From the NCBI RefSeq assembly GCF_000170895.1, contig NZ_ABCS01000100.1, positions 1-35,208 on the forward strand: 35,208 nt of DNA. The letters run 5' to 3'. The notes under the pieces are model-generated. The model did no database searches. It was not told the origin of the DNA and worked only from the letters and a program-made list of their open reading frames with translations. The position numbers and the translations under genes are program-made. This DNA comes from Plesiocystis pacifica SIR-1 (lineage in GTDB: Bacteria; Myxococcota_A; Polyangia; Nannocystales; Nannocystaceae). Positions 10,924 through 18,408 of the stretch are shown one piece after another; the stretch's first letter is position 1; every line of letters starts with the position of its first letter.

Positions 10924-11814
10924 TCAGATTGGTCGCGCGAACACCCGCGGGAGCTCGAGCGCGGACGGGGCGTCCGCGAGCCGCCCGGGGTCGCAGGTCA
11001 GCCCCGCGACGAAGCCCGCGTCGCGGACGGCCGCGACCACGCGCGCGTCGTGGGCACCGTCTGGGTAGGCGAAGGTCGAGGCCCCTTCGCCGAGCCATCG
11101 ACGGCTACCGCAGACCTCTCGTTCGAGCGCCGCGTCGTCGAGGTCGGTCAGGCGAAGGTGGCGCAGCCCATGCCCGCCCAGGGTGTGGCCCATGGCCACG
11201 AGGGCGCGGCGTTGGTTGGCGCCGAGGTAGAGGGTCGCGGCGAGCCGCGGTCGGAGCTCGGCACCGAGGGCCTCGGCCACGGCTGCGAGGGTCTGCGCGG
11301 CGCTGTCCGGGTTGGTGACGAAGGGCTTGGGGCCCCCAACCACGAGGGCGCGCTTGGCCGCGACGCTGTCGAGGGCCGCGGACAGCTCGCGACCGTCGGG
11401 CAAGGTCAGCTCGAGGCGTCGGCGCTGCGCACGATCGAGGAGGTCGTAGTAGGCGTCGACGGGGTGGAGCTCGCCGTCGGCGGACATCGCCTGGGAGCAG
11501 CAAAAGGTCGCGGGCCAGCGACGCTCGGCCAGGGCCGCGCCGACTTCGAGCCACTCGGCGTAGCCGTCGTCGAAGGTCAGGGCGACGCCCGGCGGGGGCT
11601 CGAGCCTGCTCGCGGCGGCCTCGACGAAGCGCTGCAAGGGGAGCACGGGTCGGTCGCCGACCCACGCGAGGAGTTCGTCGAAGGTCAGGGCGGTGCCGCG
11701 GACGCGCCACGCATCGGGGAGCCCAAAGGCGGTCGCGCGCCTCGGGGTGACGCGGTGGACCATCAAGATGGCGGCCCGCCGACCCTCGAGCAGGTCTGCG
11801 CCCGGGCGGATCAC
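10924..11814 (-). CDS. polysaccharide deacetylase (NodB-type, CE4-like)
   Basis: Predicted 296-residue deacetylase of the NodB-homology fold. After ILMVHRVTPRR (the usual first strand, with His20), motif 1 is VALTFDDGY (about 78-85), whose second Asp binds metal and first Asp is the catalytic base. Motif 2 is HTLGGHGLRHLRL, supplying the metal-binding histidines. Motif 3 is probably FAYPDGAHD. The family removes acetyl groups from N-acetylated sugars in glycans or from nucleotide or lipid-linked sugars. No signal peptide is visible, so it may act on a cytoplasmic intermediate. The start is GTG at 11814, overlapping the stop of the epimerase gene (GTGA), which makes it the last tightly coupled gene of the operon. 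Confidence 0.87.
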   Translation of the reverse strand: MIRPGADLLEGRRAAILMVHRVTPRRATAFGLPDAWRVRGTALTFDELLAWVGDRPVLPLQRFVEAAASRLEPPPGVALTFDDGYAEWLEVGAALAERRWPATFCCSQAMSADGELHPVDAYYDLLDRAQRRRLELTLPDGRELSAALDSVAAKRALVVGGPKPFVTNPDSAAQTLAAVAEALGAELRPRLAATLYLGANQRRALVAMGHTLGGHGLRHLRLTDLDDAALEREVCGSRRWLGEGASTFAYPDGAHDARVVAAVRDAGFVAGLTCDPGRLADAPSALELPRVFARPI

Positions 11815-12752
11815 CGAGACATCCTCTCGCGGTGCCAGGCGATGGTTGCGGCCAGGCCAGCGTCGAGCGAGGTCTGGGCGGTCCAGCCGAGCAGCGTCCT
11901 GGCGCGCTCGAGATCGGCGCTCGAAGACAGGACGTCCCCGCGGCGGGCCGCGGTGATTCGCGGGGGGATGTCGACGCCAACGAGGGCGCCGATGCGCGCG
12001 TGGAGCTCCCGGACGGGCTCGCACGCCTCGTGGGCCAGGTTGATGCGCTCGTTCTCGCCGACTCGTGGGGAGCGCAGCGCCGCGAGGATGCCCTCGGCGA
12101 CGTCTTCGACGTAGGTGAAGGCGCGGCTTTGCTCGCCGCCGCCGTGGAGCTCGGCCGGGCGCCCGCTCAGGGCTGCGGCGATGAACAGGGGGACGACCGC
12201 GGCGTAGCTCGAGTCGGAGCGCTGGCGCGGGCCGTAGACGTTGAACAGGCGCAGGGTCACGACCTCCACGCCCCAGCACGCGTGCCAGGCCTGGGCGACG
12301 TGCTCGGCGGCGAGCTTGGACGCGGCGTAGGGCGAGCGGGGGTCGGGGCGCTGCTGCTCGCGGCGCGGTAGGCCAGGGACCACGCCGTAGATGGAGCTGC
12401 TCGAGCTCTGGACCACGCGGCGGACCCCCGCGCGGCGGCACGCGTCGAGGACGTTGGTGGTGCCCATGACGTTGGTCCGCATGGTCGCCTGGGGGTCGTC
12501 GATGGAGCGGGGCACGGAGCCCCGAGCGGCGAGGTGAATGACCGCGTCGACGTCGCGCACCGCGTGCTCGCAGCAGGCCAGCTCCCGGATGTCGCCGACG
12601 AGCAGCTCGATGCCGGGGAGGCCCTCGAGGTTCGAGCGCAGCCCGGTCGACAGGTCGTCGAGGACGCGGACCGTGTAGCCCGCGGCGATGGCGGTGGCGC
12701 ACACCTGGGCGCCGATGAAGCCCGCGCCGCCCGTGACGAGCAGCCGGCTCAC
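11811..12752 (-). CDS. NAD-dependent nucleotide-sugar epimerase/dehydratase (extended SDR)
   Basis: A 313-residue extended short-chain dehydrogenase. The Rossmann motif is VTGGAGFIG (6-14), the catalytic pair is Tyr142/Lys146 in PYAASKLAAEH, and VQSSSSSIYG supplies the Ser. LRLFNVYGPRQ and FTYVEDVAEGI are typical of UDP-sugar 4-epimerases of the GalE/WbpP/TviC kind. The long frame extends upstream, but GTG at 12752 puts the start right at the Rossmann strand and overlaps the previous stop by 4 nt (GTGA), so I take that. Next to a WecC/TviB-like 6-dehydrogenase, a likely job is 4-epimerisation of a UDP-N-acetylhexosaminuronate, as known for TviC/WbpP. The substrate is inferred. Confidence 0.88.
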   Translation of the reverse strand: MSRLLVTGGAGFIGAQVCATAIAAGYTVRVLDDLSTGLRSNLEGLPGIELLVGDIRELACCEHAVRDVDAVIHLAARGSVPRSIDDPQATMRTNVMGTTNVLDACRRAGVRRVVQSSSSSIYGVVPGLPRREQQRPDPRSPYAASKLAAEHVAQAWHACWGVEVVTLRLFNVYGPRQRSDSSYAAVVPLFIAAALSGRPAELHGGGEQSRAFTYVEDVAEGILAALRSPRVGENERINLAHEACEPVRELHARIGALVGVDIPPRITAARRGDVLSSSADLERARTLLGWTAQTSLDAGLAATIAWHRERMSR

Positions 12753-13951
12753 ACGCGCCTCCGGTCGATCAGCTCGAGGCCTCGGAGGTCGCCGCAGGCG
12801 TCGACGATGGGCCCTGGGAAGCGGCTGAGGGCCTCGACCGGCATGGCGTCGTGGACGGTCAGGGCGAGGATCGCCTCGGCCCACGGGAGCGCGTCCTCGA
12901 GGGTGGTCGCGGGGTAGGGGGAGAGCCCGCCGGTGAGCGGATCGTGGACGCGGACTTCGAGGCCCCGGGCGGCGAGGGCGAGGGCGATGGGCTGCGCCGG
13001 AGACTCGCGCGTATCGCCTACGCCAGGTTTGTAGGCCGCGCCGAGGACCAGCACCCGGCGGGCCTCGGGGGCCGTGTGCACGAAGGCGTCGACGATGTCC
13101 GCCGCGCGGGCGCGGTTGGCCGCGAGGGCGGCGCGCAGCACCCCGAACTCGGCGCCCTCAGAGCGCGCGGCGTCGAGGAGCCAGACCGGGTCTACGGGGA
13201 CGCAGTGCCCTCCGGCCCCGGCCCGCGCGCGGTAGGGGGTGTAGCCAAAGGGCTTGGTCGCGCACGCGTCGATGACCGCGTCGACGTCGACCCCACGGGC
13301 TCGGCACAGGCGCGCGAGCTCCCCGACGAGGGCGACGTTGACGAGGCGTTGGGCGTTCTCGTTGAGCTTGGCCAGGGCGGCGACCTCGGCGGTGGTCTCG
13401 TGGACCTGGAGGCCGAGGGCTCGGTAGAAGTCCGCGGCCCAGGCCGTCGCCGCTGGCGTGCATCCACCGACCACGCGGGGGATGTCGCGGGCTGGGCGAC
13501 TCGCCGGCCCGGGGTCGAGGCGCTCGGGCGCGTGCGCGACCTGGTCGAGGGGCAGGCCCGCGGCGGCTGCGAAGCCGCGCGCGGCCAGCTCGGGGTCGAC
13601 GGTCGACTCGAGGCACACGCGGACTCGGGGGCCCGCGTGGGCGCGGATCGTCGCGGCGGCCTCGAGCACGGGGCCGCGGTCCGGTTGCCCCGCGTCATCG
13701 AGGGGGGTCGGTACGCAAACGAGGATGAGGGCGGCTCGGTCGAGGACGCTGGGGTCGAGGCTCGTGGGGCAGTCTTCGGTCGTGAGCGCGGCGGCTCGCT
13801 CGGCGTCGACCTCCAGGCCGTGGACCTCGAAGCCCGCAGTGCGGGCGAGCTCGGCCATGGGCGCGCCGACGTAGCCGAGGCCCATGACGACCACGCGCGC
13901 GTCGGCCTGGCGGGGCCGTCGGGGCGACTTTGCAGGGGCGAAGGAGCGCAT
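12749..13951 (-). CDS. nucleotide-sugar 6-dehydrogenase (UDP-GlcNAc/ManNAc dehydrogenase type)
   Basis: A 400-residue UDP-sugar dehydrogenase that oxidises the C6 hydroxyl to a carboxylate with 2 NAD+. The N-terminal Rossmann domain begins VVVMGLGYVGAPMAELA (20-36); CVPTPLDD and CLESTV are family landmarks; the central helix has AKLNENAQRLVNVALVGEL. The active-site loop is AGAGGHCVPVDP with Cys250; GGHC-x-x-VDP is typical of WecC/TviB/WbpA-like enzymes for N-acetylhexosamine substrates, whereas UDP-glucose dehydrogenase usually has GGSCFPKD. The C-terminal domain includes VLVLGAAYKPGVGDTRESP. The start ATG 13951 overlaps the stop of the AAA+-like gene by one base (TGATG). Confidence 0.9.
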   Translation of the reverse strand: MRSFAPAKSPRRPRQADARVVVMGLGYVGAPMAELARTAGFEVHGLEVDAERAAALTTEDCPTSLDPSVLDRAALILVCVPTPLDDAGQPDRGPVLEAAATIRAHAGPRVRVCLESTVDPELAARGFAAAAGLPLDQVAHAPERLDPGPASRPARDIPRVVGGCTPAATAWAADFYRALGLQVHETTAEVAALAKLNENAQRLVNVALVGELARLCRARGVDVDAVIDACATKPFGYTPYRARAGAGGHCVPVDPVWLLDAARSEGAEFGVLRAALAANRARAADIVDAFVHTAPEARRVLVLGAAYKPGVGDTRESPAQPIALALAARGLEVRVHDPLTGGLSPYPATTLEDALPWAEAILALTVHDAMPVEALSRFPGPIVDACGDLRGLELIDRRRV

Positions 13952-15090
13952 CAGGACTTGGTGGGAGTTGGATCGAAGCACGCCGAGATGTCGTCGGCCT
14001 CGATGGTGGATGAGCGTCGCTTGGCTCGGGCGATGACGAGCTCGAGCTCGCGTACGTCTCCGGGCCAATCGTGGGCGTGGAGGCGGATCAGCGCGCCCTG
14101 TGTCAGCGTCGCGTGCTGGGCGAAGTGGAGAGCGAGGGTCTCGATGTCCTCGGGTCGCTCAGCGAGGGGCGGCAACACCAGCACTTCCCCAGCGATGCGG
14201 TAGTAGAGCTCTTCATGCAAGGGTCCACGCTCGTCCCGGGGAAGCTCGAGAGGGTGACGGTGGCAGCTCGTCACGAGCCGAGCGGAGATGGTCTCCATCG
14301 GGCCCGAATCGACGGCGCGGCGGTGAAGCATGCCCTGCGCGGCATCGGCAAAGGTACGCAGAAATGACGCTCGGAGGGCTTGGGGCGCGCTGAAGACCTC
14401 CTCGAAGAAGAAGGTGCCGTCGCAGGCCTCGGCGAGTCGGCTCTTGACGCTCTCGGGCTCTCGCCGCCCAAACATGCGGAGCCGTGCCCGCTCGGGATCG
14501 GGATCGAGCAAGAGCCCGTTTAGCGTGGCGTAGTTCCCTTGCCGGTCGCTGCGTCTGTGGAGCTCGCGCGCGATGATGTGTGCGTCCGATCCCCGCGGGC
14601 CGATGATCAGGACGGGGCAAGTGTGATCGGCGAGCTCGCCAATTTGCCTCTCGAGCTCGCCTATGGATTCGCTGGAGCCGTGGAGCTTGGGGGCGGGAAT
14701 TTTGTGGAGCGCGAAGCGTTGCTCCGGAGAGCCGTCGGCGAGCTCGAGCTTTCCAGGGTCATCCACGAGGTGACTCTCGAGCTCTCCGAGCATGAGGTCC
14801 AAGGTGGTCTCACCGAGCTGACCGAGAATGACGAGCTCGAGCTCGACGTCCCAAAAGGTCTGGAAATTGCGCAGGCGATAGTCAATGTGACGGCCAAAGG
14901 CGCTGGGGGTTGGGTGGGCCACGGGGACGCGCCAGGTCCGGTAGGGAGGGGACCAGCCCTCGATTGTCTCGAGTTGTTCGGGGCTGGAGACGAGCACTGC
15001 GTCTCGAGCGGTCAGCTGGAGCGGAGCGAGATGCTCGGGATCTTCGGGGACGACCACGAGTCGTCGCTTGCGCGAGGAAGGCTTGGTCAT
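13951..15090 (-). CDS. degenerate sigma-54-activator-like AAA+ protein without Walker A, GAFTGA or HTH
   Basis: A 379-residue protein whose residues about 135-379 follow the order of a bacterial enhancer-binding protein AAA+ domain. The Walker A position reads GPRGSDAH (164-171), missing the Gly-Lys needed for nucleotide. DGTFFFEEVFS (224-234) stands at Walker B, with FEE instead of LDE. Then come LHEELYYRI (291-299), LPPLAERPEDIETLA (306-320) and sensor II DWPGDVRELELVI (341-353). The L1 GAFTGA loop that contacts sigma-54 is replaced by FGRREPESVKSRL. No Fis-type helix-turn-helix follows and no receiver or GAF domain is evident in the first 130 residues. It probably neither hydrolyses ATP nor activates sigma-54 and may act as a regulator or scaffold. 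The start ATG 15090 overlaps the previous stop (ATGA). Confidence 0.75.
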   Translation of the reverse strand: MTKPSSRKRRLVVVPEDPEHLAPLQLTARDAVLVSSPEQLETIEGWSPPYRTWRVPVAHPTPSAFGRHIDYRLRNFQTFWDVELELVILGQLGETTLDLMLGELESHLVDDPGKLELADGSPEQRFALHKIPAPKLHGSSESIGELERQIGELADHTCPVLIIGPRGSDAHIIARELHRRSDRQGNYATLNGLLLDPDPERARLRMFGRREPESVKSRLAEACDGTFFFEEVFSAPQALRASFLRTFADAAQGMLHRRAVDSGPMETISARLVTSCHRHPLELPRDERGPLHEELYYRIAGEVLVLPPLAERPEDIETLALHFAQHATLTQGALIRLHAHDWPGDVRELELVIARAKRRSSTIEADDISACFDPTPTKS

Positions 15091-16154
15091 GACGTCGACT
15101 CCGGCAGGGGAAGGAGCGAGTAGATTTTATGGTGTCGCCCAGGCTCGCCGAGCTCGATGAAGGCGCGGTGACGGAGGTCGGCGCGGTCGAGGACGACGAC
15201 GCCGGTGACGGACTCGCGCGGGTCGGCGTCGGCCCAGGGGTGCTTGGGCAGGCGGCCGGGGCGGACCTCGGTGAGGCCGACGAGCAGCCATTGCGGCGTG
15301 AGCGCGAGCCCGCGGCACCAGCCCACGCGCCCGGGAGCGAAGGCCTCGGCGACGCGGCGGGGAGCCTCCGCTCCGAGGGGGAGGGGGGCCTGCCAGATCC
15401 CTCCGTCGATGGTCGTCAGCCACATCGAACCGTCAGCGAGGACACCGTCGTGCGGGTAGCCGGGGACGGTCAGGATGGGGCGCATGGTCGACAGCGGTCG
15501 CAGACTGCCGTCGTAGAGGCAGGTCGCGACCCACTGGCCGTCGACGCGCGCGATGTGGTTGGGGTGGACGTGGTCGCGGACCTTGGCGCGGTGGTAAGGC
15601 AGGCGGGCACGCTGCGCGGCGGGCGAGTGGTAGCCGTCGTCGAGCGTCGCCGGGGCCAGGGCGGGCCACGGCGGGGCCTCCCCGGCCCAGGAGGTCTCGA
15701 GCGCGCGCTCGAAGTCTGCGCACGCGGAGCCCTCCATTTGCCGCCGCAGCGCCCAGGCAGGGGTCCAGCCGTGCCGCGCGAGGAAGCGGCCGCTGAGGTC
15801 GAAGCGCTCGATCGCGTCGCCGCCGGTGTTGGCCACGAGCAGCTCCGGGCGCGCGCCGTCGAGGTCGAGGTCGAGATCGTGGAGGTCGTTGAAGTCGGGC
15901 TGATGCAGGACGCCGTCCACCTGCGCCCGGCGAAGGTCATAGCGAACCACGGCGGCGTGGGCGGTGACCCAAAGGCGCCCCTCGGAAGGGTCGACGCGGC
16001 CGCCCGCGAAGCCCTTGCTGGGGACGCGGAGGTGCTCGGGGGGGCGCCACCGAGCCCAGGTCTCGACGCGGCCGCTGGGGAGCTCGACGTGGTGGATGAC
16101 CCCGTCTCCCTCGCCGTCGAAGTAGCCGCCGGTGACGAGCACGCTCAGGCCCAC
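15087..16154 (-). CDS. predicted beta-propeller protein (unknown function, DUF4915/TIGR03032-like features)
   Basis: A protein of about 355 residues built from repeated short beta segments: GRLWVTAHAAVVRYDL, RPELLVANTGGDAIERFDL, QWVATCLYDG, GSMWLTTIDGGI and WLLVGLTEV. Repeats of this kind form beta-propellers. The His-rich loops HPNHIARVDG and GYPHDGV recall the propellers of TIGR03032/DUF4915 proteins, which often sit beside oxygenase or sugar genes. I propose that likeness only from pattern. There is no signal peptide. The start is either GTG 16154 (overlap of 10 nt with the preceding stop) or GTG 16142 (2 nt after it). The longer frame upstream is a shadow of the fusion gene. Its position in the middle of the operon suggests a binding or sugar-lactonase-like role, not proven. 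Confidence 0.7.
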   Translation of the reverse strand: MGLSVLVTGGYFDGEGDGVIHHVELPSGRVETWARWRPPEHLRVPSKGFAGGRVDPSEGRLWVTAHAAVVRYDLRRAQVDGVLHQPDFNDLHDLDLDLDGARPELLVANTGGDAIERFDLSGRFLARHGWTPAWALRRQMEGSACADFERALETSWAGEAPPWPALAPATLDDGYHSPAAQRARLPYHRAKVRDHVHPNHIARVDGQWVATCLYDGSLRPLSTMRPILTVPGYPHDGVLADGSMWLTTIDGGIWQAPLPLGAEAPRRVAEAFAPGRVGWCRGLALTPQWLLVGLTEVRPGRLPKHPWADADPRESVTGVVVLDRADLRHRAFIELGEPGRHHKIYSLLPLPESTS

Positions 16155-18406
16155 GGCGCCCCCGCTTTCCACCAAGACCGTCTCCAGGTTGACGCGCGCG
16201 CTTCGAGGTCGCGGGCGAAGTCCTCGAGCTCGAAGGCGATGGGTGCTTCGGCCCGAGCGAGCTCGGCGTGGCTGGGCAGCGCCAGCTCGAGGAGTGAGAG
16301 GCTGCCGAGCAGGCGCCGCGCGGCAGCTTGGGGCCCGTCGCCGCGCGACCACCACCACGCGTCGGCGCCCTCGATGGCCGCGCGCGCGCGCGAGAGGGCG
16401 CCGCGGATCTGATCAAAGCCGGCGCGATGGAGGGCCCGTCGAGCTTCGAGGGCCTCGGCGACCGAGACGCGGGCCTGGCGAGCCCGGGCGAGGGCGATCC
16501 CGCGGGCCTGGGACTCGACGAAGCGAGCCAGGGCTTCGCTCGCGCGGGGACGCATGGGCGAGGGGGAGGAGCCGTCGTCGGGGAGGCGCCCGTGGGTGAG
16601 GTAGAGGGGGAGGGCCTCTCGGCGCCAGGGTCCCCCGAGGCTGAGGGCGTCGGCGAGGGTGTCGGCGCGTCGCGTCGTGATGCCGTCGGAGCAGCGCAGC
16701 GCCGGGAAGGGGGCCGCGAACAGGGCGTCGAGATCGAAGAGCGCGACGTTGCCTCCACGCGCTGGGGGGAGAGGCTCGCCGGGGGGCTCCGGGGGCATGA
16801 CGAGCGGGCGCGTGACGTGAGCGCCGTCGAGCATGCTCGGCCAGGCGTCGGCGAGGGCCTCGAACACGGCCGCGCCGGGAGTTTCCGGGCGAGCTGCGAG
16901 CGCGAAGGGCTGCCCGGCGTCGACGCGATCGCTGGCGTGGTCGTAGTAGTCGTCGGGCTGATCGGGGTGACGGGCCGCGTCGCCCCAGGGTCGCTCGGGG
17001 CCGCCCTCGCGCAATTCGACGAGGGTCCGCTCGAGGTCGAGGAGTTGGCCGAGCCAGGTGGCGAAGCCGGGGATCGGCGGGTCGCCACAAAAGCGGCTCA
17101 GGCCGACGGACAGCTCGGGGCGCTCGCGCCACAGCCGACGCAGCTGGGCGAGCAGAGGCTGGACGTGGCGTTCGACCGGAACCCCCGCTTCGCGGACGAG
17201 CTGCGTGAAGCGGAGGTCGTCGTCGAGCATCCACACGATCCACGGTCGGTCCATGGCGGCTTGCGGCCCGAGCTGTTCGGTGATGGCGTGGACGATGGCG
17301 TGGCGGGCCCCCGCGATGGACAGGGGGCGGGCGCTGGCCGGGACCAGATCGAGCGCCCGCTCTCGCGCGAGCGCGTCGAGCTGGACCGAGCGGCGGTGGA
17401 TGGCGAAGGGGTGGTCCGGGAGCTCGAGCGGGGGGGCGCCCTCTGGGCGGTTGTCGAGGACCAGCACCTCGAGCGCCTCGGCCGCGACCTCGCTCGCCCG
17501 TCGGTCCGCTTCGAGGCTGTCGAGGAGCGCGCGGACTTGTCGGGGTCGCCCGAGGGTCGGGAAGGCGACGAGGATCCTGGGCGTGGGCACGGCTGCGGAC
17601 GCGTCAAAGAGCGCGGGGTGGTGGCGCGCGAGCGCTTCGAGGGCCGCCTCGACCAGCTCGACCCGCAGGCTGAGGCTCTCGGTCAGGACGCGCCGGAGCT
17701 GGGCCTGCGAGCCGATGGGTCGCCGGCTCGGGCCGAGGGGGCCGTGGCGGGTCAGGGCCGCGTTGCGGACCACGAGCATGCACTCGGGGAGCATGCGCAC
17801 CGCCCGGAGCGAGGCGAAGAAGGGGCCAAACTCGGGGCGCTCGTGGTGGGCCCGGATCGTCGCGGCGAAGCTGGACCAGCTGCGCGGGCTGGGATCGACG
17901 GTGTAGACCTGACGGCGGCTCCCGTCTTCGAGGGTCCGGGTCAGCGCGCGACCGGACCACGCGAAGCGCCAGCCGTAGGACTCCCAGGCGGCGGCGCGGT
18001 CGAGGGGGAAGGGGTCCGGGTAGGGGTGGCCGTTGCCCACGTCGACGACGTGGGGGCCCTCGTCCGGGAGCTCGACGAGGGCCAGGAGGTGGTCTCCGGG
18101 GTGATTGACGGCGCCGGCGATCAGCTCGACCCGAAAGCCGAGGGTGCGCAGCAGCGCCGCAAAGGCCGGGGTCGTCAGGTGGCAGGTGCCGCCTTGCCCG
18201 GTTGCGTTGGCCGCGGCGATGGCTTCCAAGCTGGGGGGCGCGTAGGGACGTCCCGCGTTGGCCAGGAGCGCGAGGTTGTGGAAGGGGATCTCGCGCAAGT
18301 GGGCGCGTTGGAGCGCGCGCAAGCCCGTGAGGTCCAGGCGGGGGGCTCGGACTCCGAGTCGCGCGAGGTAGGCGTCGCGGACCGTCGGGGAGAGGGCGCT
18401 CGGCAT
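16145..18406 (-). CDS. arylamine N-acetyltransferase-like domain fused to GT-A-type glycosyltransferase-like domain
   Basis: A 753-residue two-part protein. Residues 1-270 match the arylamine N-acetyltransferase (NAT) layout: AYLARLGV, then RAHLREIPFHNLALL, then GQGGTCHLTTPAFAALLRTLGF with Cys75, HPGDHLLALVEL with His106 and VVDVGNG with Asp122, giving a Cys-His-Asp triad. Residues about 277-600 look like a family-2-style glycosyltransferase: RILVAFPTLGRPRQVRALLDSL opening strand, VLVLDNR, and WIVWMLDDDLRF (389-400), where Asp-Asp-Asp resembles the metal and nucleotide-sugar DxD. The last 150 residues are helical. NAT enzymes are usually about 270 residues and stand-alone, so the fusion is unusual. 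An acyl transfer plus sugar transfer on the same substrate is a reasonable inference. ATG 18406 starts 2 nt after the upstream stop. Confidence 0.78.
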   Translation of the reverse strand: MPSALSPTVRDAYLARLGVRAPRLDLTGLRALQRAHLREIPFHNLALLANAGRPYAPPSLEAIAAANATGQGGTCHLTTPAFAALLRTLGFRVELIAGAVNHPGDHLLALVELPDEGPHVVDVGNGHPYPDPFPLDRAAAWESYGWRFAWSGRALTRTLEDGSRRQVYTVDPSPRSWSSFAATIRAHHERPEFGPFFASLRAVRMLPECMLVVRNAALTRHGPLGPSRRPIGSQAQLRRVLTESLSLRVELVEAALEALARHHPALFDASAAVPTPRILVAFPTLGRPRQVRALLDSLEADRRASEVAAEALEVLVLDNRPEGAPPLELPDHPFAIHRRSVQLDALARERALDLVPASARPLSIAGARHAIVHAITEQLGPQAAMDRPWIVWMLDDDLRFTQLVREAGVPVERHVQPLLAQLRRLWRERPELSVGLSRFCGDPPIPGFATWLGQLLDLERTLVELREGGPERPWGDAARHPDQPDDYYDHASDRVDAGQPFALAARPETPGAAVFEALADAWPSMLDGAHVTRPLVMPPEPPGEPLPPARGGNVALFDLDALFAAPFPALRCSDGITTRRADTLADALSLGGPWRREALPLYLTHGRLPDDGSSPSPMRPRASEALARFVESQARGIALARARQARVSVAEALEARRALHRAGFDQIRGALSRARAAIEGADAWWWSRGDGPQAAARRLLGSLSLLELALPSHAELARAEAPIAFELEDFARDLEARASTWRRSWWKAGAPWA

Positions 18407-18408
18407 GG

